Shown here piece by piece: positions 1 through 9,155 of a stretch of DNA of 64,000 bases. Numbering within the stretch: position 1 is the stretch's first letter; each line of letters begins with the position of its first letter. The DNA comes from Pedosphaera parvula Ellin514. Lineage in GTDB: Bacteria > Verrucomicrobiota > Verrucomicrobiia > Limisphaerales > Pedosphaeraceae. Under the pieces are notes generated by a model. It saw only the letters and a list, made by a program, of their open reading frames with translations. It ran no database searches and was not told the origin of the DNA. Made by a program: the position numbers and the translations under genes. Location: assembly GCF_000172555.1 (NCBI RefSeq), contig NZ_ABOX02000037.1, positions 1 to 64,000 of the forward strand, read 5' to 3'.

Positions 1-729
1 AAAATACTCCGACAGTACAAACTTGAGAATCGTAACTGGCCGCCCTGGCAACAAACATTGCCTTGGCCAGAAGTTCGTTTCGACTGGTTTAGCGTAATCT
101 GGGCCGTCATTCTCATCCTGTTTTACCGAATCAGCAGCAGTAATGATGTGCTTAGGAATGCCGGTTGGCTGGACGCGCAGGCGGTTGCAAAAGGACAATG
201 GTGGCGTCTTTTTACTGCAATGGAACTTCACGCCAACCTTGCCCATCTGGCAGGAAATCTCTCAATCGGAATACTTCTCCTTGGGTTAACCATGGGGCGC
301 TATGGCACGGGAGTGGGATTATTAGCGGCATATTTGGCGGGCATTGGCGGCAATCTCGCCTCTTTTTTGATGTATTCCAAGCCTTTTCACGGCCTGGGAG
401 CATCCGGCATGGTTATGGGAGCGTTGGGGCTGCTCGCGGCTCAAGCCTTTACGTGGGCGAAAATCAGCCACAGGCCCAAAAGGTTTCTGATCGCCGGTTT
501 GGCGGCTGGAGTGCTACTTTTTGCCTTGTTCGGCATGACGCCGGGAACTGACATGGTGGCCCATTTTGGTGGATTTGTCGCGGGTCTGCTGATTGGCGCT
601 TCCTTAACATTTTTTCGACCAAATGCTGCGCAAAACACCACTGCCAATGTAATCAGTGGTGTTCTTCTTGGATTAACCCTTGGACTCACCTGGACCCTGG
701 CATTGCTGCGGGCAAAATTAATTCCTTAA
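1..729 (+). CDS. Rhomboid family intramembrane serine protease (5' end cut by window)
   Basis: The frame is open from the first base, so the true start lies outside the window; an internal TTG at 58 is only the first possible start codon seen here. The protein has about six hydrophobic segments. The rhomboid landmarks are visible: the HANLAHLAGN stretch in an early helix (oxyanion-hole His and Asn region), the catalytic serine in GASG (bases 397-408), and the catalytic histidine in VAHFGG near base 562. Rhomboids cleave transmembrane helices of other membrane proteins within the bilayer. The substrate cannot be told from sequence. The next gene, 28 bp downstream, encodes a secreted cysteine-peptidase-like protein and may be cotranscribed. 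Confidence 0.9.
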   Translation, partial: KILRQYKLENRNWPPWQQTLPWPEVRFDWFSVIWAVILILFYRISSSNDVLRNAGWLDAQAVAKGQWWRLFTAMELHANLAHLAGNLSIGILLLGLTMGRYGTGVGLLAAYLAGIGGNLASFLMYSKPFHGLGASGMVMGALGLLAAQAFTWAKISHRPKRFLIAGLAAGVLLFALFGMTPGTDMVAHFGGFVAGLLIGASLTFFRPNAAQNTTANVISGVLLGLTLGLTWTLALLRAKLIP

Positions 730-757
730 ATTCCGTGAATACTATAAGACTTGGCCG

Positions 758-1903
758 ATGAAAGCGACGAAGCTGAAACCTGGCGTGCGCGTTACTAAAA
801 TTAACTGCCTGATTCTCCTGGGCTTCCTGCTCACCTCGTCCATCACCTATGCTTTTGATAATCGAGGTGGCCAATTCCTTGGATTCGAAGAGTTCTCCAG
901 GTTTCGAAAATCTCAAGGCAAGCGCCCTGGTGAACTCGTATTGGAATCACCTGAAATAATTTCCCGCATTCAATGGAACGAGCTGGTTGCATCCTGGAAT
1001 GTTGAAGTTCCTACAGGAACCAGTCTCAAAATCGAAGCCAGAGCTGTTTATGGGGATCACGCGACAAAGTATTACACAATGGGACTCTGGTCGGCGGACC
1101 CGAAGCTATCTCCGCGCGAGAGTGTGCCTAATCAAAAAGACGAAAACGGCGATGTAAATACTGACACTCTCATCCTGACTCATAATTGCGATAAATTGCA
1201 AATTCGCCTGACGCTGAGTGACTGTGAAAATCGCAAGCCCCAACTTAAATTTGTTGGTCTCTGTCTGCTCGACACAACGGCTAAAGTCAGCATGCTGAAA
1301 CCTAATCGAACCGCATGGGGCAAGATTATTCCAGCGATTGAACGATCTCAGATGATATATCCCGGAGGCAATGTTTGGTGCAGTCCCACAACCGTTTCAA
1401 TGATAATGAACTACTGGTCAAAACAACTTCACCGCCCGGAGATGGACCTCGATGTGCCGGAGATTGTAAATCAAGTCTTTGATGCCAAATGGGACGGCAC
1501 TGGCAATTGGCCCTTCAACACCGCTTATGCTGGCTCCTACCCAAAAATGCGGGCCTACGTTGCACGGCTGAGTGACATATCCGAGCTTGAAGATTGGATC
1601 GCCTGTGGCATACCCGTGGGACTTTCCATTTCGTACAATCGCCTGCGAGGAAGACCCGGTGCCCCGGTTGGACATCTAGTGGTTTGTGTCGGCTTCACCA
1701 AGGATGGCGATGTAGTCTTGAATGATCCAGGCACGACGCTGAACGTTCAGAAAACGTTTCCCCGCAAAAATCTAATCGAGGCCATGGCTTATACCAAGAA
1801 TGCGATCTATCTCATTTACCCTGAAGAAACCAAGATTCCCAAAGACCGCTTCGGACACTGGGATTCACCCATTTCCAGAAAGCGTGCGACCTTAGGCAAA
1901 TAG
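758..1903 (+). CDS. Secreted C39-like (papain-fold) cysteine peptidase family protein
   Basis: 381 residues with a long positively charged N-terminus and a hydrophobic stretch at about residues 17-32 ending in TYA, which reads as a Sec signal peptide. Residues 60-170 form an apparent beta-rich domain with no recognised family. The C-terminal half resembles the peptidase C39-like (C39_2) domain: a candidate catalytic Cys208 in GGNVWCSPTT, His306 in GHLVV, and Asp323 in LNDPG, the usual Cys-His-Asp order. C39-like proteins include peptidases, and some are inactive binders. No ABC exporter or double-glycine peptide substrate lies nearby, so a bacteriocin-processing role is unlikely. An extracytoplasmic hydrolase is the more likely role. 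Confidence 0.75.
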   Translation: MKATKLKPGVRVTKINCLILLGFLLTSSITYAFDNRGGQFLGFEEFSRFRKSQGKRPGELVLESPEIISRIQWNELVASWNVEVPTGTSLKIEARAVYGDHATKYYTMGLWSADPKLSPRESVPNQKDENGDVNTDTLILTHNCDKLQIRLTLSDCENRKPQLKFVGLCLLDTTAKVSMLKPNRTAWGKIIPAIERSQMIYPGGNVWCSPTTVSMIMNYWSKQLHRPEMDLDVPEIVNQVFDAKWDGTGNWPFNTAYAGSYPKMRAYVARLSDISELEDWIACGIPVGLSISYNRLRGRPGAPVGHLVVCVGFTKDGDVVLNDPGTTLNVQKTFPRKNLIEAMAYTKNAIYLIYPEETKIPKDRFGHWDSPISRKRATLGK

Positions 1904-1952
1904 GTCGTATTTTCAAAAATGGTGAAAAGGGAGGCAGAAAAGAAAAATTCAA

Positions 1953-2029
1953 TGGTCGGGACGGTGAGATTTGAACTCACGACCTTCTGAACCCCATTCA
2001 GACGCGCTACCAAGCTACGCTACGTCCCG
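1953..2029 (-). tRNA. tRNA-Pro (anticodon GGG)
   Basis: Read on the minus strand the sequence folds as a full cloverleaf. The acceptor stem CGGGACG pairs with CGTCCCG. The D-arm carries the AGCTTGGTAG type loop. The anticodon stem TCTGA/TCAGA closes a seven-base loop with GGG in positions 34-36. The T-arm is GTGAG-TTCAAAT-CTCAC. The 3' ACCA is encoded in the DNA (1953-1956), so CCA need not be added. It sits alone between a plus-strand secreted protein gene and the minus-strand lpd gene. No integrase or duplicated tRNA end was seen beside it. Confidence 0.97.
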
Positions 2030-2121
2030 AACCATTCTTCCCGGCCGTGAAGCCAGGTAAGGTGAGAAATACTATTCCCTAAAAATCTGAATTCAACAAC
2101 TTTCGAGTAAAAAATTATCGT

Positions 2122-3549
2122 TTAAGCCGATTGTTCAACCTTCTTCCGAGCCATTGTATGCGTAGCATGTCCATAAAAAACTTCAGCAGCTTCCATAATT
2201 GTCTCGGAAAGGGTTGGATGTGGATGCACGCTTAGGGCCAGATCCTTGGCTGTTGCGCCCATCTCCACCGCTACGACACATTCTGCAATCAGTTCGCCTG
2301 CCCCCACCCCAACAATGCCCACACCCAGGATGCGCTCGGTGCCCGGCTCAATAATTAATTTGGTCAGCCCGTCTGTCCGATCAAACGTTAATGCGCGCCC
2401 GGAGGCTCCCCAAGGGAATTTGGCGACCTGCACTTCGATGCCCTGCTCCTTCGCTTCCAGTTCAGTCAACCCGCACCACGCAACCTCCGGGTCTGTAAAC
2501 ACAACAGCCGGAATCACAAACTTCGCGGGTGCCGTGGATTCACCGACAATAACTTCGACAGCGTTACGGGCTTCGCGGAAGGCTTTATGTGCCAGCAATA
2601 TGCCGCCAGCAATATCTCCGATTGCATATATCATCTCGTCAGCGGTTTGCTGCTGATTATTCACCTTGATGAAACCCTTTTCATCGCGTTCAACCTTCGT
2701 ATTTTCCAAACCTAAATCATCAGCATTTGGAACGCGCCCGACTGCAACCAGAACACGGTCATAAAGTTCCTCGGCTTGCTTGCCCTCATGTTCCATCTTC
2801 ACTTTAATCTGCTTGCCGCTCGTTGCCATCACCGAAACTTTTGCCTTCAGCCGAAGTTCCTTGAAATTCTTTTTGGCATAAGCAACTACCGGGCGGACAA
2901 GATCCGCGTCGACGCCCAACAAAATCGATTCCAGGGCTTCCACCATTACGACTTTACTCCCCAGAGCGGCATACAGGGTGCCTAATTCCATACCGATATA
3001 ACCGCCACCAACGACCAATAGATTTGCCGGAATCTCCTCAACTTCCAAAGCCCCGGTTGAGGTCATGACGCGTGGGTTTCCAAGATCAAATGCTTTCGGC
3101 ATCGCTGCTTTCGATCCAGTCGCAATGATTGCCTTTTCGTATTTGATAAACTGCTGTCCCTCCTCCGTTTCAACTCGGAGCGTTTCGGAATCTTCAAAGT
3201 GACCTCGTCCCTGGATCACTTGTACACCACGAGCTTTCGCCAGAGCGGCAACACCGCCGGAAAGTTTTTGAACCACCGCATCCTTCCAGGCTCTGAGTTT
3301 ACCCGTGTCGATCGTTGGTGGTTGAAAGACAACTCCACGGTGCCCCGACTCGCGGGCGAGGCTAATGGTATGAGCCACATTGAGCAGTGCCTTCGAAGGG
3401 ATACACCCACGGTTCAAGCAGACACCTCCCAACTGCTTATCGCGTTCGATCATGATGACCTTCTTCCCCAAATCAGCGGCGTAGAAAGCGGCAGTGTAGC
3501 CACCTGGTCCTGCGCCTATAACCACAATATCAGTTTTGATCGGTTCCAT
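2122..3549 (-). CDS. lpd: Dihydrolipoyl dehydrogenase (E3), pyruvate dehydrogenase-linked copy
   Basis: 475-residue flavoprotein disulfide reductase. It reoxidises dihydrolipoyl groups on the E2 subunit and passes electrons to NAD+. Visible features are the N-terminal FAD-binding GAGPGGYTA, the redox disulfide Cys44/Cys49 in GGVCLNRGC, the second Rossmann motif GGGYIGMELG, the AIGD FAD motif, and the C-terminal active-site HPHPTLSE (His444 and Glu449). It is the last gene of an aceE-aceF-lpd run on the minus strand, 43 bp after aceF, which argues that it serves pyruvate dehydrogenase. A second E3 gene lies at 13252 beside sucAB. The two differ clearly in sequence, so they are not a recent duplication. 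Confidence 0.95.
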   Translation of the reverse strand: MEPIKTDIVVIGAGPGGYTAAFYAADLGKKVIMIERDKQLGGVCLNRGCIPSKALLNVAHTISLARESGHRGVVFQPPTIDTGKLRAWKDAVVQKLSGGVAALAKARGVQVIQGRGHFEDSETLRVETEEGQQFIKYEKAIIATGSKAAMPKAFDLGNPRVMTSTGALEVEEIPANLLVVGGGYIGMELGTLYAALGSKVVMVEALESILLGVDADLVRPVVAYAKKNFKELRLKAKVSVMATSGKQIKVKMEHEGKQAEELYDRVLVAVGRVPNADDLGLENTKVERDEKGFIKVNNQQQTADEMIYAIGDIAGGILLAHKAFREARNAVEVIVGESTAPAKFVIPAVVFTDPEVAWCGLTELEAKEQGIEVQVAKFPWGASGRALTFDRTDGLTKLIIEPGTERILGVGIVGVGAGELIAECVVAVEMGATAKDLALSVHPHPTLSETIMEAAEVFYGHATHTMARKKVEQSA

Positions 3550-3592
3550 GAAAAACCACCAATGTTCGTTGGATTCTTTAATGCCTGGTCAA

Positions 3593-4900
3593 TTAAACTT
3601 TAACTTCATTCTCGTTGAAGTTTTCGATTGCCTGGATCAAATCCACGGTGAATCGTGCCGCAGTTCCGCCATCAATCAGCCGATGATCATACGAAAGCCC
3701 GATGGGCAACATCATCCGTGGTTCGATCATGTTGTTTCTGGCCACGGGTTTCAGAGAGCCTTTGCCCAGTCCAAGAATCGCTACCTCGGGTTTATTTACG
3801 ATTGGTGTAAAGAATGAGCCGCCGATGCCGCCCTGGTTCGAGATTGTAAAGGTGCCACCTTTTAATTCCTCTGCCGTGACCTTGCGGTCGCGAGCTTTCC
3901 TTGCGAGTTCTTCAATATCTTTTGACAGTTGAAGCAGGTCTTTTTTATCCACATCGCGGATGACAGGCACCATCAGTCCTGCTTCGGTATCGACCGCGAT
4001 GCCGATGTGATAATACTCTTTGTAAATTATCTCCCCGTTTAACTCATCAAGGCTGGCGTTGAAGATGGCGTGCTTTTTTAACACAATAACCGCTGCCTTC
4101 AAAATGAAAGAAGTCAACGTCAGGCGTGCACCCTTCTTTTCATAAACCGAGACATACTTCCTTCGCAATTCCAACAGCTCGGATACGTCTGCCTCATCGA
4201 ATTGGGTCACATGCGGAATGGTATTCCAGTTTTCCAGCATGCGATGACTGATTACTTTGCGAAGGGGTGTCATCGGCTTCCTGGTAATTTCACCCCACTT
4301 GGAAAAATCGATCTGCTCAGGAGCACGCCTGGCCGGAGTCTCAGGCCTGACCGAAGCAGGCTTCGGTTGTCGCGCCAACTTGATCAGCCGTTGAATATAA
4401 GCACGAACATCAGAAATGATGATCCGACCGCCACGCGCAGTTCCCTTTACTCGTCGAAGATCAATCCCCAGATCATTTGCCATGTTGCGGATGGAGGGAG
4501 ACGCGGCGACTTCAGAATTATCGATCGCACCCGGCTCGGCTAATTCCTCGACCGGCTCTGCTGCCGGTTCCTCCATTGGTTCAGGCTCAGGCGCCGAAGC
4601 AGGTGGAGGAACTGGAGCTTGTTTGGCCGGTTTCGCAACTGGAGTTGTATCCCTTGCGCCGCTTCCGCCCCCGACGTCCAATGAAACCAATCTGGCGCCG
4701 ATGCTGATCTTGTCACCGCTCTTAACGAAGATTTTACTTACTACACCCGATGCCGAGGATGGGATGCTTGCAACAGCCTTTTCATTTTCCAATTCAATGA
4801 GGGGTTGGTCCTTTTCAACCTTATCGCCTTCCTTTACCAAAACATTAACCACGGTGCCCGAATCGGCCCCCTCGCCCAAGTTAGGTAATTTAACATCCAT
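3593..4900 (-). CDS. aceF: Pyruvate dehydrogenase E2, dihydrolipoyllysine acetyltransferase
   Basis: 435 residues from the ATG at 4900. The frame stays open upstream to 4981, but the protein family begins at MDVKLPNLGEG, and a GAGAA stretch lies just upstream of 4900. Order of parts: one lipoyl domain (residues 1-75, lipoylated Lys41 in ENEKAVAS), a proline- and glutamate-rich linker, a peripheral subunit-binding domain (about 135-170), and the catalytic acyltransferase domain with YDHRLIDGG (His406, Asp410). It transfers the acetyl group from E1 to CoA. Many enzymes that pair with homodimeric AceE carry two or three lipoyl domains; this one has a single domain. It lies 74 bp downstream of aceE. 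Confidence 0.93.
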   Translation of the reverse strand: MDVKLPNLGEGADSGTVVNVLVKEGDKVEKDQPLIELENEKAVASIPSSASGVVSKIFVKSGDKISIGARLVSLDVGGGSGARDTTPVAKPAKQAPVPPPASAPEPEPMEEPAAEPVEELAEPGAIDNSEVAASPSIRNMANDLGIDLRRVKGTARGGRIIISDVRAYIQRLIKLARQPKPASVRPETPARRAPEQIDFSKWGEITRKPMTPLRKVISHRMLENWNTIPHVTQFDEADVSELLELRRKYVSVYEKKGARLTLTSFILKAAVIVLKKHAIFNASLDELNGEIIYKEYYHIGIAVDTEAGLMVPVIRDVDKKDLLQLSKDIEELARKARDRKVTAEELKGGTFTISNQGGIGGSFFTPIVNKPEVAILGLGKGSLKPVARNNMIEPRMMLPIGLSYDHRLIDGGTAARFTVDLIQAIENFNENEVKV

Positions 4901-4974
4901 AATTCTCTGCATCAAAACGCTACGGTTCTTTTGGACTTTCTTAGACGACGACTGCCGGATGCATCTTTTCCGGA

Positions 4975-7677
4975 TCAACAATTTAAATCTTTGATCGCCT
5001 GCGCAACCAACCCTTTTTCAATCAGACCTTTCCCGGCTAACGCATGGAGAGTTGCGATCACCACCAACTCTGCATCGATTTCGAAAAACCGGCGCAGACG
5101 GGCACGCGTATCGCTGCGACCAAAACCGTCAGTGCCCAATGTCACCAATCCGCCAGGCACCCATGGAGCGATCTGATCGGGAACACTCTTCATGGTATCC
5201 GATACAGCTATAAAGGGACCCTTTTCATTCACCAGCACATTCTCAACATAGGAGAGCTTCGGATTTTCAGCCGGATGCAACATGTTCCAACGCTTCACTC
5301 CCAATGCATCGTTCCGTAAGGACTTATAACTGGTTGCACTCCAGACATCGGCCGAAACATTGTAGTCATCGGCCAAAATGGTTTGGGCACGCAAAGCTTC
5401 ATTAATAATGGGACCACTGCCAAAAATGTGGGCCTTGTGCTTCAGCTTTTCAGGACCGGTTTTGAATTTATAAAGTCCCTTGAGAATTCCTTCCCGGACG
5501 CCTGCCGGCATCGCTGGCATCGGATACCTCTCATTATAAAGGGTAAGATAATATAGAATCTCCTCCCCCTTTTCATACATCCGATGAAGGCCCTCAGTGA
5601 TGATAGTGGCCACTTCATAACCGAAAGCTGCATCATAGGCCAGGAGTGTTGGGATGGTGCTGGCCAACAAGAGACTGTGACCATCTTGATGTTGCAAGCC
5701 TTCACCGTTCAACGTCGTTCGACCATAGGTCGCACCCAACAGAAAGCCCTTGGCCCTGATATCTCCGGCGAGCCACATTAAATCCCCAACACGCTGGAAT
5801 CCAAACATCGAATAGTAAATGTAAAATGGAATCATGTTCACGCCGAGGCTCGCGTACGCGGTGCCAGCTGCAATCAAGGAAGACATCGAACCCGCTTCAG
5901 TAATTCCCTCCTCAAGAATCTGTCCGTCCCGGCTTTCGTGGTAATAGAGCAGCGAATCCTTGTCCACCGGCTCATAAAGCTGCCCCTTGGGTGAATAAAT
6001 GCCGATGTCCTTAAAAAGGGCGTCCAACCCGAATGTGCGCGCTTCGTCAGGAATAATGGGAACAATGTTTTTACCAATTAACTTATGGCGCAGTAACATC
6101 GCCAGAATACGTCCGAAGGAACTGGTGGTGCTGTTGGAACTTCCGCCTTTGAGCAGTTCAACGAAAAACTCCTGTTTGGGAACCTCCAAAGCCGGTGCTG
6201 AAACCTGCCGCTGAGGCAGAAAACCGCCGAGTGCCTTCCGACGTTCCATCAAATATTTGTGCTCGGAACTTTCCACGTCGGGCCGATAGAATGGAGCCTC
6301 GGCCACTTCTTCATCATTTATCGGAATCTTGAAGCGTGTGCGAAACTCTCGCAGTTCTTTTTCGTTCAGCTTTTTCTGCTGATGAGTGATGTTTCTGCCT
6401 TCACCAGCTTCACCCAAACCGTAGCCTTTGATGGTCTTGGCCAGAATTACAGTAGGCGATCCCTTATGCTCCATCGCTGCCCTGTAGGCGGCGAACATCT
6501 TGCGAGTGTCATGACCTCCACGGAGCAACTTGCGAATTTGCTCGTCACTCAGGTGATTAACCAATGGCAGCAATTCAGGATATTTGCCAAAGAAATGTTT
6601 GCGTGTGTAACTGCCGGGTTCGACGGAGTACTTTTGATAATCGCCATCCACCACTTCGTCCATGCGTTTGATCAGCAAGCCGGTTTTATCCTTGGCCAGC
6701 AATTCATCCCAATCGGAACCCCAAATGACTTTGATCACGTTCCAGCCAGCTCCGGTAAACAATCCTTCCAGTTCCTGAATGATTTTGCCATTGCCACGCA
6801 CCGGCCCGTCCAATCGCTGCAGATTGCAATTGATGACCCAAATCAAATTGTCCAAATTTTCACGAGCCCCCAAGGTAAGAGGTCCGAGTGTTTCCGGTTC
6901 ATCGGTTTCGCCATCGCCAATGAAACACCAGACCTTTGGCTCTTCATCCTTCAAAAAACCACGCGCTCTTAGGTACCTGTTAAAGCGAGCCTGATAGATT
7001 GAGCAGATTGGACCAAGTCCCATCGAGACCGTTGGGAACTGCCAAAAATTCGGCAACAAATAAGGATGAGGATAGGAGGGCAGGCCGCCACCTTCCGCGA
7101 GTTCCTGACGGAAATTTTGCAAATCCCTTTCGTCCAAACGATGCTCCAGGAAAGCACGGGCATAAATACCGGGCGAGGCGTGACCTTGAAAATAAATCAT
7201 GTCCCCTGGAAAATCCCCCGTTCGGCCGCGGAAGAAATGGTTGAAAGCCACCTCGTACAGGGTGGCCGAGGATGCAAATGTTGAGATATGTCCCCCCAAA
7301 CCGTCATGTAGTCGGTTCGCATTCACCACCATGGCCATGGCGTTCCAGCGGATATAGCTTTTGATTTTTACCTCCGTTTGCCAATCTCCGGGATAGGCGG
7401 GCTGTCGTTCTACAGGAATAGTGTTAATGTAGGGTGTGTTTACGATCGGCGGAACCTTGACTCCTGATTCACTTAGACGTTCGGCAAGTCTTTGCAGAAA
7501 GCGTGTAATTTTTTCGGGCTCCTGGCTCCTCAAAATCAGCTCCAAGGCTGCTTCCAGTGGCTCGACCCAATCCTGAACACCGGGTTTGCCAGTCGCAGAC
7601 ACGGCGTGTCCATGAGATTGAGTCGCTGCTGCCCGCTCGTCAGAATTTTCGCTCTTCAATTTCACTTTGTTATGCAA
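4975..7677 (-). CDS. aceE: Pyruvate dehydrogenase E1, homodimeric type
   Basis: About 900 residues, close to the 887 of the E. coli enzyme. It decarboxylates pyruvate with thiamine diphosphate and loads the acetyl group on the E2 lipoyl arm. The ThDP motif runs from GDGETDEPE to the downstream NCN of IWVINCNLQRLDGP. Other family stretches are YFQGHASPGIYARAFLEHR near the N-terminus and YGRTTLNGEGLQHQDGHS in the second half. The only start at the 5' end of the frame is TTG at 7677, with a GTG at 7665 as an alternative; family alignment does not settle the first few residues. First gene of aceE-aceF-lpd, divergent from the lipoate ligase gene across a 137 bp spacer that should carry both promoters. 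Confidence 0.95.
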   Translation of the reverse strand: MHNKVKLKSENSDERAAATQSHGHAVSATGKPGVQDWVEPLEAALELILRSQEPEKITRFLQRLAERLSESGVKVPPIVNTPYINTIPVERQPAYPGDWQTEVKIKSYIRWNAMAMVVNANRLHDGLGGHISTFASSATLYEVAFNHFFRGRTGDFPGDMIYFQGHASPGIYARAFLEHRLDERDLQNFRQELAEGGGLPSYPHPYLLPNFWQFPTVSMGLGPICSIYQARFNRYLRARGFLKDEEPKVWCFIGDGETDEPETLGPLTLGARENLDNLIWVINCNLQRLDGPVRGNGKIIQELEGLFTGAGWNVIKVIWGSDWDELLAKDKTGLLIKRMDEVVDGDYQKYSVEPGSYTRKHFFGKYPELLPLVNHLSDEQIRKLLRGGHDTRKMFAAYRAAMEHKGSPTVILAKTIKGYGLGEAGEGRNITHQQKKLNEKELREFRTRFKIPINDEEVAEAPFYRPDVESSEHKYLMERRKALGGFLPQRQVSAPALEVPKQEFFVELLKGGSSNSTTSSFGRILAMLLRHKLIGKNIVPIIPDEARTFGLDALFKDIGIYSPKGQLYEPVDKDSLLYYHESRDGQILEEGITEAGSMSSLIAAGTAYASLGVNMIPFYIYYSMFGFQRVGDLMWLAGDIRAKGFLLGATYGRTTLNGEGLQHQDGHSLLLASTIPTLLAYDAAFGYEVATIITEGLHRMYEKGEEILYYLTLYNERYPMPAMPAGVREGILKGLYKFKTGPEKLKHKAHIFGSGPIINEALRAQTILADDYNVSADVWSATSYKSLRNDALGVKRWNMLHPAENPKLSYVENVLVNEKGPFIAVSDTMKSVPDQIAPWVPGGLVTLGTDGFGRSDTRARLRRFFEIDAELVVIATLHALAGKGLIEKGLVAQAIKDLNC

Positions 7678-7814
7678 GTCTTGATGATTATTCTGAATCG
7701 TGACTGTCCAAACGAAGATTAATTGCTACCTGAAGTGCTGCAGAACACTCAGCCCAACAATTTCCTGGCATCACGCATCACGAAAAATAACTTAGCACAC
7801 TTCCACATCAGTAA

Positions 7815-8534
7815 ATGAAATACCTCGATCTTACTTTGCCAACACCCGCGGAGAACCTGGCGTGCGAAGAAGCACTGCTGGACTACTGCGAACAGGGCCG
7901 GGAAGAGGAGTTGCTCCGCTTTTGGGAACCACGGCAACACTTTGTTGTTCTGGGATACGCCAACAAGGCGGCGACGGAAGTGAATCTGAAGGCCTGTGAA
8001 ACCAACCTGGTTCCAGTTCTAAGAAGGTGCAGTGGAGGCGGAACAGTGCTCCAAGGCCCGGGATGCTTGAATTATTCTCTCGTGCTCCGGATTCAAAGAG
8101 GGTCTGCGCTGGCAACCATTTCGGACACCAATACTTACATAATGAAGCAACAACTCAAGGCCTTACAGCCCTTGTTGTCAACCTCCAGCAGCGTGCAGGG
8201 GCATACCGATTTGGCGATCAACAACGTCAAGTTTTCCGGAAATGCCCAACGACGTAAACGCCACTTTCTAATTTTTCATGGAACGATCCTATTGAATTTT
8301 GACCTGCCGCTCATCGAAAACCTGCTTGCGATGCCTTCGAAACAGCCGGATTACCGTCAGAACCGTCGGCATTCGGATTTCCTGACCAATCTAAACCTGC
8401 CTGTAGAGACAGTGAAACACGCCATACAAAGAACATGGGCCGTAACTGAGCCGTTGACCGATTGGCCGCAGGAGCAGACGGCAGACCTCGTATTGAACAA
8501 ATATTCGACCGATGAGTGGAACCTCAGGTTTTAG
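7815..8534 (+). CDS. Lipoate-protein ligase A family protein
   Basis: 239 residues with the biotin/lipoate ligase fold. Seen are NLACEEALLDYC at the N-terminus, FVVLGYANKAATEVN, the substrate loop RRCSGGGTVLQGPG, and the catalytic-lysine region NNVKFSGNAQRRKRH. Members attach lipoate to apo-E2 proteins (LplA) or transfer octanoyl groups. The protein is shorter than E. coli LplA (about 338 residues) because it lacks the C-terminal accessory domain, as in LipM/LplJ-like and LplA2-like enzymes. It is divergent from the pyruvate dehydrogenase genes and upstream of sucAB, both of which need lipoylation. Ligase versus octanoyltransferase activity cannot be decided from sequence. Confidence 0.85.
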   Translation: MKYLDLTLPTPAENLACEEALLDYCEQGREEELLRFWEPRQHFVVLGYANKAATEVNLKACETNLVPVLRRCSGGGTVLQGPGCLNYSLVLRIQRGSALATISDTNTYIMKQQLKALQPLLSTSSSVQGHTDLAINNVKFSGNAQRRKRHFLIFHGTILLNFDLPLIENLLAMPSKQPDYRQNRRHSDFLTNLNLPVETVKHAIQRTWAVTEPLTDWPQEQTADLVLNKYSTDEWNLRF

Positions 8535-8621
8535 TAACTTTGCTACTGACAACGGCTTGCAGCCTACTTTGTTCATTTGACTTTTTCGACTCCGCGGTTT
8601 ACCTGATTTGAGGGTAACGGA

Positions 8622-9101
8622 ATGAAGAATTTTTTACTTGGTTCGTTTTTCGCACTGATTCTTGTTGGTGTGGCCATATGGTATTATGCTGATGTACGCA
8701 AAAATCCTGATGCAGAGCGCGCAAAAAGCCAGATTCAATCGACCGCCTCCGATGTGAAGAACTCGGTTCAGAGCAAGTTGGATTCCTGGAACTTGCACCC
8801 GGAGACCATTAAGGAAGAACTTGCCCGCACGGGAAAGGTGGTTCGGCAGAAGACCGGTGAAGTGAGTGAACAAATTGCCGACGCTAGTGCTGACGCCCGG
8901 ATCACTGCCGCCATCAAAGCCAAATTAGTCGCTGATCGGGATCTATCTGCCTTGGGTATTTCCGTGAACACGACTGCCGGGGTGGTCACGCTATCTGGAA
9001 CCGTTTCTTCGACTGAGAATATTCAAAAGGCCATTTTATTGACAATGGATACTCAAGGAGTAAAGAAAGTTGAATCCACTTTGCAGGTCAAAGGCGGCTA
9101 A
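8622..9101 (+). CDS. BON-domain protein with N-terminal membrane anchor
   Basis: 159 residues. Residues 1-24 form a hydrophobic segment after a short basic start, a signal anchor or signal peptide without a lipobox. Residues 30-85 are polar and probably helical. A BON domain follows at about 88-157, with ITAAIKAKLVADRDLS and the glycine-centred GVVTLSGTVSS typical of the family. BON proteins such as OsmY and DolP act in the envelope and bind phospholipid. It sits between the lipoate ligase gene and sucA, but the gaps (87 and 54 bp) leave cotranscription open. Confidence 0.85.
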   Translation: MKNFLLGSFFALILVGVAIWYYADVRKNPDAERAKSQIQSTASDVKNSVQSKLDSWNLHPETIKEELARTGKVVRQKTGEVSEQIADASADARITAAIKAKLVADRDLSALGISVNTTAGVVTLSGTVSSTENIQKAILLTMDTQGVKKVESTLQVKGG

Positions 9102-9155
9102 ATGGCCGACTTTATGCTTACATTTTCCGGTGTTCGCGAGAGTTAATTATTGATC

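Noticed and set aside
1953-2029. tRNA-Pro as an integration site of a mobile element
   Set aside because: No integrase, no repeated tRNA end and no foreign gene set is seen on either side.
6259-6972. A 237-codon plus-strand frame within aceE
   Set aside because: Antisense to conserved ThDP-enzyme motifs; low-complexity hydrophobic content without a family.
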